From Phytophthora colocasiae (lineage: Eukaryota > Oomycota > Peronosporomycetes > Peronosporales > Peronosporaceae): 64,000 nt of DNA. A program made the translations under genes and the position numbers. Of the stretch, positions 1-10,027 are shown piece by piece (the stretch's first letter is position 1; each line of letters begins with the position of its first letter). Below the pieces are notes generated by a model, which saw only the letters and a program-made list of their open reading frames with translations, did no database searches and was not told where the DNA came from. The stretch spans positions 1-64,000 of the forward strand of contig JAGKQI010000021.1 of NCBI GenBank assembly GCA_018806915.1, in the 5' to 3' direction.

Positions 1-341
1 TTGCATTTTCTGTAGAGCAGAGAGGCTTTTCGTTGGCTTTTCACGTAAATGTATGGTGCTTTAAGAACTTAAATTGAAGAAAATTCTAATTCTTTAATTT
101 CATTTTATTGGGGAAATGTTTGAAACACTGCCAGTGACTGGAATTGTTCAAGTTTGGCGTATGAATGTTCGGGTTTTGGCGCTGATGCCTCCCAGTTTCA
201 TACATTTCTTAGCACATAATTAAGTCTTAACTTTTGTTAAAGACGCAAAAGTCTGTTTGCATAATTTACAATAGCCATTAAGTTGATTTTGCTTTCACAG
301 AGCCTTGAAATTAATCTGAGTTGTTGTATTGTTAACATGTT

Positions 342-490
342 ACAAGTTGTAGTTCTGTACCAGAGTAGTTCAGCTACAGCTTGGCATAAAGCCAAACAAG
401 AATTTGTTTTAATATTTTTTCTGTGATACAACAAGCCGTAGTTCTACTACCGTAGTTCGCTACAGCTTCTGGCATCAAGCCAGCAAGTTG
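342..490. repeat. Two imperfect ~60-bp direct repeats
   Basis: Two copies (about 342-409 and 430-490) share the order GTAGTTCT, GTAGTTC, GCTACAGCTT, GGCAT and AAGCCA, at a spacing of about 88 bp. They lie in A+T-rich DNA that also contains short palindromic runs of TAGTACTAC (540-810). No coding frame with recognisable homology is present here. The stretch may be terminal or flanking sequence of the MULE whose transposase lies further right, but no terminal inverted repeat was identified. Confidence 0.5.
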
Positions 491-1027
491 TGGTTGTACG
501 GGACTGGAATTCTACTACGTAGTACAGAGGGACATTATGACAATACTAGTAGTACTACTGTAGTAAAGTAGTTTTTAAGTGATCTCCTCGTAATACTGGC
601 AGCAAATGCTGCGTGGCAGACGCAAAAGACGGAATTTGCTTCTGCCTCAGTTTGTAAGAGCATGTATGTTTGAGTTGTAAGGGAGCAGAGATGTACACTT
701 TGTGCATACTCTATCTCATAACATGTTGTGAATACATTTCTTTCAGTCAAAAGTGTTGACGTATTACCATTGGTAGTAGTACTACGTAGACTGTCGTACT
801 ACTATATGAAATAGTAAATCATATACTGGAACGAGTATGCGAATGTAATTAGATGAACTACTGCATGGTGGTAGTATAGTATATGTAAAGGCAGTATGCC
901 ATGTCAGCTAGCCTTGCCTCCATGGGCGGTCTTACAGCGTGGTAGGCTCCAAGCTCAGTGGGTCATTGGCCTGAGGCTCAGCTCACTCCAGCACGTCGAG
1001 CGTGCGACGCCACAGCAACATTGCTGA
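491..1027. other. Non-coding, no gene recognised
   Basis: This is A+T-rich DNA with short palindromic TAGTACTAC/GTAGTAC runs. Small open frames exist on both strands but are short, low in complexity and resemble nothing recognised. Confidence 0.5.
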
Positions 1028-1228
1028 GGGGACATCGATGGCCTCCCAGCACGGCGTGCGTGCGATCTTCACAGCTCAGTGGCTGGAGCATAGGATAGAT
1101 GGCTGGAGTGACTGGGCCGTTGCGTGCGTGCAGCATGGCTACGCGGGGACACGATGGCCTCCCAGCACGAGGTGTGCGTGCGTCTTCACAGCTCAGTGGC
1201 TGGAACATAGGACAGATGGCTCGAGAAC
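1028..1228. repeat. Direct repeat, two ~85-bp copies
   Basis: Copies at about 1028-1112 and 1145-1228 share GATGGCCTCCCAGCACG, then CTTCACAGCTCAGTGGCTGG and a GGATAGATGGCT-like end. The period is about 117 bp. Parts of the motif also occur just upstream (900-1010). No function can be assigned. Confidence 0.65.
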
Positions 1229-2199
1229 TGGGCTGATGCGCGACAGCCGATGTACGTCTTGGCTTGGCTTGTGTCCGCGTGGCCTTGCTTCATCCCTTGT
1301 CGGTCTTTATCTCCACGCTGAGGGAGAGCGTTGGGGTCCATAAATCCTGCTTGAAGTAATGATTTGCGCAGAGATATTAGTACTGACAGGTAGGTCTTAA
1401 AAAAAAAAGAAGGAACAAAGTTAAAAAAAGGAGAAGCCTTGCGACTTGGAGATGGTAAAAGAAGAAGATGTGTGGGAGCTTGTAAAAACCACAAGTGATC
1501 AATTAGGAGAGTCTGGTGTTCTGGAGGAGTTATTCTTCCACCAACCAGTCCAGTTAGGTACGATTTCTCTATATGGAACTGCACAATTTAATACCCCTAG
1601 ATAGGTGTCATCACTGCAGAGATGGTAACTTCAACAGATGTTGAGTCTGACCTGGAACGTTTCGTCGGATCCACCAATGTTTATCAAAATCGCCCGGTTG
1701 TAGGTAGCGTGAGCCGTTAGACTCAATGATCGCGATGAGTTCGTGAATGCAAGGACGACTGTGGATAGATCTGGAACAAGCCCGAACGCATGCACTCCGC
1801 TCTATTCTGCTGTCTGCACCAATTGTTTTGGCATCGGTCCAGAGTTTATGCGCGTAGCCGCTGTCAGTGCCTACACAGAGATGATGCGCAACGACACGGG
1901 AGTCCTTGCTTTTGTAAAGACGTGAAGGTATGATCGTCGCATTTTGCTCCAGTTTCAAGTTTTTTTCGTTTCGCTAGCCGTTGAGTGACCACCAACTCTC
2001 TAGCTTCTGTTAAGAAAACGGTAAGGCGAGGTCCCCTTGACTTGTTTTCTGAGCTTCGGGCCTGTGATGGTGCATGAGTTCCCTCAAGCAGTTGACGTAT
2101 CCTCGGATCCCATAGTGGCGGTAGCGGTTAGTACAGTTAACGCTTTGCTATGCGAGTTTTATACTTCCACCAATGTCGATCGAGATAATCCGGAGACAA
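1229..2199. other. Probable decayed tail of the split MULE; no clear gene
   Basis: This stretch follows the 3' end of the recognisable MULE transposase fragment on the minus strand. Short minus-strand frames include an HWW motif near 2150-2190 in a shifted frame, which may be decayed transposase. No continuous frame and no terminal inverted repeat were found. Confidence 0.35.
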
Positions 2200-2418
2200 T
2201 CAGAACTCTTTCTGCTTGAGTTCAAGTCGCTTCTCTTCGGAACTCTGTCTCTGTTTCGGCCTCTCCACCTGCTTCAGGTAAAATGTTGCCATGAACGAAT
2301 CCGTTTGCCACGAATTCTCCTTTTTCGGTTGTCCGGGAGCTGGATTAGGAACATCGACCTGCCCTAAGTGCTTCCTTGCTTTGGCCTCGACATTCTTGTT
2401 CATGTGCCAGCGGCATAC
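2200..2418 (-). pseudogene. MULE transposase, C-terminal fragment (split gene, part 3)
   Basis: Minus-strand frame with the CRWHMNKNVEAKARKHLG segment, typical of the MULE/FAR1 transposase core just after the second catalytic Asp (C-x-WH-x2-KN). It ends in a Lys/Glu-rich stretch and a stop at 2200. Its upstream half lies 16.9 kb away at 19,318-20,094. The four bases ATAC at 2415-2418 recur at 19,318-19,321. Keeping one copy and removing Gypsy-1 gives PAMV-CRWHMNKN with no frame break. The insertion therefore cut this gene. The remaining C-terminus is decayed. Confidence 0.85.
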
Positions 2419-4041
2419 TGTGAAGATGTGGCTCCAGTTTTTACGGAGTAAATACCCCAGCTACGCTCTGATTGGCTCTGAAAGTACTATATTGGGACGC
2501 TGCGAGCCAAGGAGGATTGAATGGACAAAATGAATGTGGATTCCGGAGAGCCCAGAGCGAAAGTCAGTCCAAGATCTCCAGTTTGGGACTCCAAGTGGTA
2601 TATGTCCGGTCTGGACGTACATACTCAAGTCAAGTGATTTCCTGGACTGCCGCCCTTCGCCCAGTTGGATACAGTTACCTGATTTCGAGATATTGGAGTT
2701 ACTTTTGGATGTCCAAGTGGAAGATGGTTGTTTGATGGAACAGGGTCCAACCGGTCGCCAGTCCAGATTTGTACCCATAGAGTCCAACCGGACTAGCCCT
2801 CCTGATTTGTACCCCAGAGTCAAACCGGGATTAGTCCCTGATTTTGTACCCACAATCGGCTGTTGAAGATCCGACCATACTAGACTCCAAGTGTTTTCCT
2901 GGACCGACCAAGACCGACTGACCATGATCTGTTCGGCACAGCTGGAATTCGGCCATGTTCTTCGGTGTTCTTCGGATGTGTCAGGTCGCCTCCGGATAAG
3001 CACGCCTCTACCTATAGTGAAACCAAGTTCGTATTTTGGCCAATGTTTAGCTTTACAACGGATAGTTATATATTAAAGAGAGTTCAATTTGCCACCAAGG
3101 GCGCAAGTGGGAAGAGCGGGAGGTTTCCATAAGCTTTACCACTGTGAGCACTGCCGACCAGCCTCGGAAGTCAGAGGGCTTTCGGAGTCAGCGAACAAGC
3201 TGGTCAGGCCGCGTCGACTATCGTCACCGCCGCGTGAATCTCCGCCAGGTTAAGACCAAGTTGGGAAGGTGATCCGGGCGGCGATTCACTGGGCGTGACC
3301 TCCCATTTCATATCCCAGTTGGACATTCCAAACGGTCGTTTGGTTTGTACATTTCATATTACAAATCATGCGTTTTAGGAGGTTATTAGTAGTCACCCCT
3401 GAAATTGATCCTCAGATTGACTGCTGTGTGATTGGACTGTATTTGTGTGTGTGTGTATTTTGGGAGTGCTCTATAGTATTCCTGGTACATTTGGATAATT
3501 GTCTTCTGGGAGTCCAAGTGGACTTGCCAGAAGTGGTGCGCCAAAGCGACTCCGGGATTGTGCCAGTGTCCCGGTTGGAGTGCGTCCAACGTCGTACTGG
3601 CATTTGCAGAGTGCACCCACCGCTCAAGCGGGGCCGGAAAGAATACAGAAGGGCTGTATATTTGCATTTAACTCTCTTGTATATTGGTTATCTGTTGTTG
3701 GAAGGCTTTGCTAATAGTCTCTCACCTGCATTCAGACTCAACCATCTGCATTTGGAAGTGCATTAGCACTCTAAGCATCTGGATCCAGTCAAGCTTTTGG
3801 AAGTAACTCATCCGGAAAGGTGGAACTCTCGCATGATTCGAAGACAAACGACAATTTCTACGAGGGTAGCTCACAAGGTCACACGCCAACCCTCTTTCCG
3901 GATACCCATTTGGATCCCGGGTTGGAGGTTCTGACTTTCGTTAGTCTGACCGGACATCTTTCCAGTCGGACTTATTTTTTCCGGAAGACACGCTACGCAC
4001 GCACCATGGGCGGAAAAGTGAGTTCACCCACTTTCGCCACA
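2419..4041 (+). repeat. Gypsy-1 5' LTR
   Basis: About 1,623 bp, beginning TGTGAAGATG and ending CGCCACA. It matches 17,787-19,317 along its whole length, but this copy is about 92 bp longer because of many scattered one- to few-base insertions. Substitutions are few. Confidence 0.93.
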
Positions 4042-4043
4042 GC

Positions 4044-4067
4044 TGGTGCGCGTGCCCGGATTCGAAA
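4044..4067 (+). other. Gypsy-1 primer binding site
   Basis: TGGTGCGCGTGCCCGGATTC, followed by GAAA, starts 2 bp after the LTR. It is the complement of a tRNA 3' end: TGG pairs with CCA, and GGATTCGAA corresponds to the T-loop. The match is unusually long for a PBS. The tRNA identity was not determined. Confidence 0.8.
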
Positions 4068-4454
4068 CCGAGGATATTTCACTGAGTTATTTTTTATATT
4101 TTGATTAGTTTCGGGGTTTGGAGTACTTCAACTGACTTTCTGATCGTTAGGTTGTTATGGACTGGAAGTGAAACTACATGCGAAGGAGAGAGGCGACGCG
4201 TCTGGAAGCGAGTATGGCTACGAGAGCGTCGGGAGAGAAGGTTGCTGAAAGGGCAGCAGCCTTGAGGAGCACATGAAGATTTGGAAACCATTGTGAGAAG
4301 AAATCGTCAGGCGAACGCTGCGAAGCGGAAGAGCTGCCCTTGAGGGCAAAGGGAATTGCTGGAAACGTGAAGAAGTCCAGTCGGAGGCCGACCAGTTGGA
4401 CGCGCACCACGCGTGTCAAGACGGAAGATAGCCTTCCTGAGGAAGCTTCGGCGG

Positions 4455-7328
4455 ATGGAGAAGGCGATCCCTGAGCAGGAGGAGTTCGGGTCCGAGGAGG
4501 ATCCGGATGGAGAAGAGGAGTCTGGATCGGATGTCGACCCGGACGAAGACCCTTCAGATGAGTCCGGTCAGGAGGTGTCCGAAGGGGAGGAGATCGAAGC
4601 TGTGGAAAACGAGGCTGAGGACTCCGATGGAGAGGACGCGTTTGAAGATGTCCAGGTGGAGGATCGAGTTCCGGATTCTCCTCCCTTGGAAGGTTTTCAT
4701 TTGGATGCTGATGCCCCCGTTGGAATGGCCTCAGTCAAACAGGGGTATCGACCATTGTCACCGGTCCGGGAGGACATTGCGCTGGAAGACACGATCGTGA
4801 CTTCGCCAATGACTCCGGACGTCCAAGTGCCACCGCTGATTCCGGACGAATCACCTGTTGTGGAACAGTCTGGGACGACGGCTCAACAAGCATCTGGAGT
4901 TTACATCCCGGATGCCCAAATGTTCGAACCTCCGAATGTTCAGCCGAGAGTTCAACCGGCACCGTCGGAATTCGAGATGACGGAAGTTCAAGCGAAGGCG
5001 TATGTGGCCGATCAAGTACGACGTTGGGAGCGTGATGGTTCCGAAAGGAATATCCCACCCGAGGCCCGATTCGACTGGCCGCAAGTCAGGCTGAACTGTG
5101 AACCGTTCATTCAGGCGGCGTCCATGACCTCGCAGTATTTGGATCGCCGGATGTCGATGCCAGCTCAGACTGACGCTTGGATCTCCGAGTTGCAGATACA
5201 CCGTCGAACGTTCGGAATGGCTCGGGACATCCAAGCGGCGTTGATTCCACCTTCGGAGTTTTCTCCGCGAGAATGTATTGCTGTTCTTCAGACATTACTT
5301 TTCGAAGCTGGATTTGGATTTGTCAACCTCGTCCCGGGATGGTTCCGGACGCGTGTCTACAAAGTGCATCCGGATTTGGTCCGTCAAGTGGTCGGAGACA
5401 TGCTCCAGCTATTGGTGGTCGAATTGGTCGAATGGAGGCAAGTGGTTGTGCAAGCGACAGAGTTTAACCGGATATTGGCAACTTCTGGGAGACAAAGCTT
5501 ATACGAACAACATCCAGAAGTGTTCAGCCAAGATGAAGGTGTGTTTATTTCGGGTTACGAAGTATCGCTGTTTGGATGGGAATTCGCGAGGCTGCTGAAG
5601 TCGGCTGGATTCCGGAAGGTACGCAGTCCAAGAGGACCCGTCCAGCCAGAGGTTCAACCGAAGCGTGTTCAGCGAGTGATGCCCCGAGCGCCACCATCGT
5701 CTATCCCGTCGCCCGTTGCATCATCGTTCCCATCGGCACCATCGTCGTTATTCCAGAGTTTGGGGTCCAGCCGGACTGGGTCGTCTAGAAGCGGCATGAC
5801 TTCTCAACAGAGCATGTCCGATCAGACAAATCCATCCGAACGAACGCGTTCGATTGAAGAGTCAAGCTTGTTTGGAACCTCCGGAGGGTCGAGTGAGTCG
5901 ATGGCTAGCGCTTCGTCAGGGACGCGGACTTCCAGGGAGAGCACGTCAGATTCGTCAGGGTTTGGAATGAGTCGATCCGCCGGATCGCATATGCCGTTCC
6001 CCAGGTTCACTCCGATGGTCATGTCCGCTCGAACTTCAGGAGGCGCTATGCCCATGGAATCCGGAATGGCTTTCCAGATTACTCACGAGAATCCTCGTGG
6101 ACGCTCAAGTGTCGTCCAACAAGATGATGTTGATCTGGAAGAGTCTAAACCGGAGAAGCCGAAGAAGAAGCATCCGAGGCGACGTGAAGCGGCCCGCGCA
6201 GACAAGTCTTCGAAATCCAAAGAACGTGGAGGTCGAAAGTCCGAACGGCGCCATGAGACTCCAACTGAATCAGTGCGGTCCGAGCGGTCCTCCAAGTCTG
6301 CAAGTTCCGGATCTACCCAGGTCGCGTTGAACACCATGTACCAGCTTCAGAAGGTCATGGCGCGGATGGAGGACCAGCAAGGCTCTGCACTGGAGAAGAT
6401 GTCTGGAGACCTGGACAGCAAGCTGGACCGACTGTTGGACTCCAAGTTCAAGAAGCTGTTCCCGAAGCAGGAGCCGACCCAAGTGTTCACTGCGCGTCCG
6501 GAAGTCCGAGCCGATTTTGGACGTCCAGATGGCCCCTCGTTGGAACTCGAACAGGACCAGAGGGACACCACTCGGGACGTCAAGTCCAAGTCCAAGCCAT
6601 CGAAGGAGCTCCGCAGACTACGGCGAGAACTGGAAGAATCGGAAGCTACCCGGAAGAAGGAGCGCGAGGCATCTTTGGCTGTCCAGAAGTTCCTAGCTAC
6701 GCAAGTCCGAGATCTTCGGGCAACGACAGCCAAGGAATTTGTGAAGCCAAAGGCGTCCGGACGCACTCCGGATATTCAAGATCGTCAGCCGTCTGGTCCA
6801 ACGTCTTTGCACCAAGTATCCAGCGGCACATCCCAGGGAGCATCTTCAGCCGGTTCCCAGAAAACAGATGTTTTGGATCCGGATGGATTGCTGGCCGCTC
6901 AACTTGCGGCCGCCCTCCAAGTTGTCACACGGGAGACGAAAGCGCCCAAGACTCACGAGGCGAAGGCGCCGACGCAGCAGGCTCTGGTGGCGAGGAAAGA
7001 TGCAGACGCTGGACGACGAAGTATGTCCGGACGGAGCTCGCGTGATGTCCGGAAGGGGTCGAAGGACACGTCCGAACAGAGCTCCTCGAGACGTTCAGGT
7101 GTACCGAAGAAGACCTCGTCGAGGAAGGACAAGTCGTTGAGGAAGCCGTCCTCCACCCGGAGGAAGAGATACTCCGACGATGATCCAAGTTCTTCCGGTT
7201 CGAGTTCGAGTTCGAGCAGTGATTCTGACTCTGAAGCTCCGATAGCAGCTCGTTTGAAGACGCAACCTGACTCACGACAACGACTGGTCCGAATGGGACG
7301 ACTACGTACCTGTTCAAGCCTTTCGTAA
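4455..7328 (+). CDS. Gypsy-1 Gag-like protein, N-terminal frame
   Basis: An open frame of about 957 codons from ATG 4455. The first ~110 residues are strongly acidic (Asp/Glu/Ser). A globular part follows at roughly residues 175-420, with an aromatic-rich segment (VPGWFRTRVYKVHPDL). After that come long Ser/Pro-rich and Lys/Arg-rich regions and an acidic-basic coiled-coil-like stretch (SKPSKELRRLRRELEESEAT). It ends just before the recognisable retrotransposon Gag core in another frame, so it is probably the N-terminal part of an oversized Gag. TCCGGA occurs about 16 times here, against fewer than one expected. Confidence 0.65.
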   Translation: MEKAIPEQEEFGSEEDPDGEEESGSDVDPDEDPSDESGQEVSEGEEIEAVENEAEDSDGEDAFEDVQVEDRVPDSPPLEGFHLDADAPVGMASVKQGYRPLSPVREDIALEDTIVTSPMTPDVQVPPLIPDESPVVEQSGTTAQQASGVYIPDAQMFEPPNVQPRVQPAPSEFEMTEVQAKAYVADQVRRWERDGSERNIPPEARFDWPQVRLNCEPFIQAASMTSQYLDRRMSMPAQTDAWISELQIHRRTFGMARDIQAALIPPSEFSPRECIAVLQTLLFEAGFGFVNLVPGWFRTRVYKVHPDLVRQVVGDMLQLLVVELVEWRQVVVQATEFNRILATSGRQSLYEQHPEVFSQDEGVFISGYEVSLFGWEFARLLKSAGFRKVRSPRGPVQPEVQPKRVQRVMPRAPPSSIPSPVASSFPSAPSSLFQSLGSSRTGSSRSGMTSQQSMSDQTNPSERTRSIEESSLFGTSGGSSESMASASSGTRTSRESTSDSSGFGMSRSAGSHMPFPRFTPMVMSARTSGGAMPMESGMAFQITHENPRGRSSVVQQDDVDLEESKPEKPKKKHPRRREAARADKSSKSKERGGRKSERRHETPTESVRSERSSKSASSGSTQVALNTMYQLQKVMARMEDQQGSALEKMSGDLDSKLDRLLDSKFKKLFPKQEPTQVFTARPEVRADFGRPDGPSLELEQDQRDTTRDVKSKSKPSKELRRLRRELEESEATRKKEREASLAVQKFLATQVRDLRATTAKEFVKPKASGRTPDIQDRQPSGPTSLHQVSSGTSQGASSAGSQKTDVLDPDGLLAAQLAAALQVVTRETKAPKTHEAKAPTQQALVARKDADAGRRSMSGRSSRDVRKGSKDTSEQSSSRRSGVPKKTSSRKDKSLRKPSSTRRKRYSDDDPSSSGSSSSSSSDSDSEAPIAARLKTQPDSRQRLVRMGRLRTCSSLS

Positions 7329-7339
7329 ACGCAAGCACG

Positions 7340-8032
7340 TTGGAAGACTTCGACGAGAAGGCCGCGTTGTCCAACCGGATGCGCTGGTTAGAGCGATTTC
7401 AAAGTATGGCGGTTCAAGGCGGCTGGGCGGACAATGTCAAGATCTACGAAATGAAGTTGAAGATGTCCCCGGCTGTCCGGAATTGGCGTGCGAATTTGGA
7501 CTCCAAAGTGCGTCGGAAGTGGAAGCCCTTCTTGAAGGCATTCCGAGAGCGATATTGCAAGGCGAAGACTTCGGATGCGGAACGCTATTACACGATGATC
7601 CAAAAGAAGTCGGAGACCCCGTTGGAGTTCTACTACCGGTTGAACAAGGTGGCGGACCGAGCGGGTATTGAAACCGATGGATCGAGTAAGCGCCGCGAAG
7701 ACCATCTGAAGGTTTTCATGAAGAAGCTTTTAGACTCCCGCCTCCGGACAACACTCCAAGGTCAGCGTCTCCGAAGTCTGAAGGACGTCGAGTATGTCTT
7801 GAAACAGCACGAAGACTTGAATTTGGATGACGACTACGATACCCCTCCTCCAAAACGGGACTTCCGGGCGGACAATGTGTCCCGTGACAAACTCCGGTTG
7901 AAGCGGTCCGGACGGGCATATCTCACTCGGAGTGACGATACTTCGGACGATGATGACCGTCATGTGACGTTCCAAGAAGATGAAGCCACAACCACTCCGG
8001 AAGCGAATGCGACTTCGACACCTGAACTCTGA
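7340..8032 (+). CDS. Gypsy-1 Gag core (retrotransposon Gag family)
   Basis: The frame reads through a classical Gag core: W-L-E-RFQSMAVQGGWADN, then VRNWRANLDSKVRRKWKPFL and YYTMIQKKSETPLEFYYRLN, which is the usual W..W...F..F spacing. The frame is open for some codons before 7340 and overlaps the end of the preceding Gag-like frame, which implies a frameshift near 7250-7300. It overlaps the start of the next frame (CCHC region). Its role is assembly of virus-like particles. Confidence 0.75.
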   Translation: MEDFDEKAALSNRMRWLERFQSMAVQGGWADNVKIYEMKLKMSPAVRNWRANLDSKVRRKWKPFLKAFRERYCKAKTSDAERYYTMIQKKSETPLEFYYRLNKVADRAGIETDGSSKRREDHLKVFMKKLLDSRLRTTLQGQRLRSLKDVEYVLKQHEDLNLDDDYDTPPPKRDFRADNVSRDKLRLKRSGRAYLTRSDDTSDDDDRHVTFQEDEATTTPEANATSTPEL

Positions 8033-8483
8033 GAGTTCAAACGTCACTTTTCCAACTATGGATGATCTTTCGGACGCAGTGTTCAAGATCCTTCAGGAAG
8101 GTGGATGGAAGTCTCGAAGTCCGAATGACCATACGGATTCCGGACGTCAAGGCCGTCCGAACTCCAAGCGACAAGGATTCCGGAATCCGAATTACTCCGC
8201 GAGATATTGCGAGAATTGCCGGGGTTTTGGACATGTCAAGGAAGATTGCTGGGCGGACATTGAGTGTGAAAGATGCCATCGAAAGGGACATCCGCCCCGC
8301 TTCTGCCGGACTCGACAGTGTGAATTCTGCAACAAGTATCATGAAGGACCGTGTGGAGAGTTCAAGGCGTTCCAAGATATCAAGAACCTGATCCGACAAG
8401 GTGCGCTAGACATACCGACTGCCATCCGGAACCAACTTTTGGATCCGGAGGACAATTCAGGGGAACAGCCGTCAAACCAATAA
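7980..8483 (+). CDS. Gypsy-1 Gag C-terminus with zinc knuckles
   Basis: A frame of 167 codons overlapping the Gag core by about 50 bp. It carries C-x2-C-x4-H-x4-C (CENCRGFGHVKEDC), then a second knuckle (CERCHRKGHPPRFC) and a third Cys cluster (CEFCNKYHEGPC). It is the RNA-binding nucleocapsid part of Gag. The frame differs from that of the Gag core, by either a frameshift mutation or a programmed shift. Confidence 0.75.
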   Translation: MKPQPLRKRMRLRHLNSESSNVTFPTMDDLSDAVFKILQEGGWKSRSPNDHTDSGRQGRPNSKRQGFRNPNYSARYCENCRGFGHVKEDCWADIECERCHRKGHPPRFCRTRQCEFCNKYHEGPCGEFKAFQDIKNLIRQGALDIPTAIRNQLLDPEDNSGEQPSNQ

Positions 8484-8674
8484 GCCCGCTGGATGGGGAT
8501 CCAGAACGCGCCGGGCTGAAGAAACCCCCGAATTGTGTGTGTGTTAGCGTATGTTGGACCAGAGTTGAAGCGACTGGTTAACCATAATTGCATGACTAAA
8601 TTTATCTATGACGACTCTCTTACTCCGTTTGGTAGTGACTTTGGCGATCCGGTCGGAGATGAACTTTCAGACGA

Positions 8675-9126
8675 TTGAATCCAGACAATCTGGAAGACAC
8701 CCCGTTGGAGTTCAGACTGAAACCGGGAGAAGGTTACGGATGGTGGAAGAACAATTGCCGTTCGGACAGTTCAAAGAGAGTTGCGATGGTGCATGGTGCA
8801 GTGAACAACTGTCGGACTGACATCGTTTTGGACTCCGGAGCTTCTGTGAGTATAAGTTGAGCTTAGACCTTGCGCGTAGGCTCAAGCTCAAATTGAACTT
8901 TGAGAAGCAGCTCCGTGTCCGATTGGGTGGAGTTCCAACCGTGATTACCGCCCGGACCGAAGTGAAGATCACCTTGGACTGGAACGTGGTTTACGTTCTG
9001 GAATTATGGGTGGTGAACATCGGTGAAGGTGTTGACGTGTTACTTGAATGGACTTCATGTACTCAGCTGGAGTACGACTGTGCGTTCGAGAAGGATTGGT
9101 TCAGTTGCCGGATGAAGAAAACGTGA
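8675..9126 (+). pseudogene. Gypsy-1 aspartic protease, broken
   Basis: The catalytic loop reads IVLDSGASVSI near 8820-8855 (D-S-G-A), followed at once by a stop (TGA at 8858). The downstream half continues in the next frame (SLDLARRLKLKLNFE, then V-N-I-G-E-G-V-D-V-L-L in place of the usual I-L-G). A one-base shift at about 8857 separates the halves. The enzyme would process Gag-Pol in intact relatives. Confidence 0.7.
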
Positions 9127-9268
9127 TGTTGTCTGGTCGGACATTCGACCAGCAAAGGAAAGGACTACGGTTGGACGCGTTCGACCGTCAGGGACGATAT
9201 GCCTCCAACCGGGTGAGCAGACTGTCATTCGGATTAACTACGGTCAGAGTAACCCACAGCGCGAAGTT

Positions 9269-10027
9269 GTGTGGGCTGGTCGTGGTGACCGTTGGGTGAC
9301 TCAACTCATCTATGGAGCGAAGTCCTGGGCGGTTGCAGTCCGAGTGGTGAATATCTCGGAGAAGGATGTCTGGCTTGGGACGAATACTACTGTGGCTCAG
9401 ATTGTAGAGTATGGGTGTTACCCGTTCGGAAGATTTGTTCGGCCCGGACTTCGGAGGTACCGTGAGTGGGAAGTGCTCATTTTCGAGAATACGAATTCCA
9501 GACAGGAGCAGCTCCGACAGGAGAAGTACCTCCAAATGATGTCCGAGTCTGCGCCGCCGTCGGTCCAAAGACCGAAATACCCATGGCCGAAGAAGTTGTT
9601 GACACGGTCGCTGCGTGGGAGTACCAGGGTTCATATGGTCCAACTGCAGATTCCACCGTCGGAAGTTCAGAAGGTGTTACATCCAGAAGTTGCAGATTCT
9701 GTTACCAAACAGCCAGAAGATGCTGGAGTCACCCCCGATGAAGTGTCTGATGGAGACAGTAATGATTGTCCTACCAACGATGAATCTGTTGGAAGTTCGG
9801 ATGATGAGGATTTTTTCGATGTGATTAGCATGGATGACGAAGGTGTACCCGTGGAACGATCGACAAAATTGACGATTTTGGAAAGATCAGATGGTGATCC
9901 AACTGGAGATGAATTTTTCGACGCGATTAGTATGCTGACGGAGAACGCTTTCCGGAAGAAAAGTTGGTTGAAGAACTCGAATCTGAAGATGTCCAGTCGG
10001 AGGCTGAGTCCAAGTTGGACGTGGTAA
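9269..10027 (+). pseudogene. Gypsy-1 protease-RT linker
   Basis: A frame of 252 codons containing a beta-rich segment (AKSWAVAVRVVNISEKDVWL) of the sort that follows the protease in some Gypsy polyproteins. A long acidic linker follows (repeats of DEFFDAISM and EDFFDVISMDDEG). The RT frame begins by overlap at 9964 in another phase, so a frameshift separates the two. Confidence 0.55.
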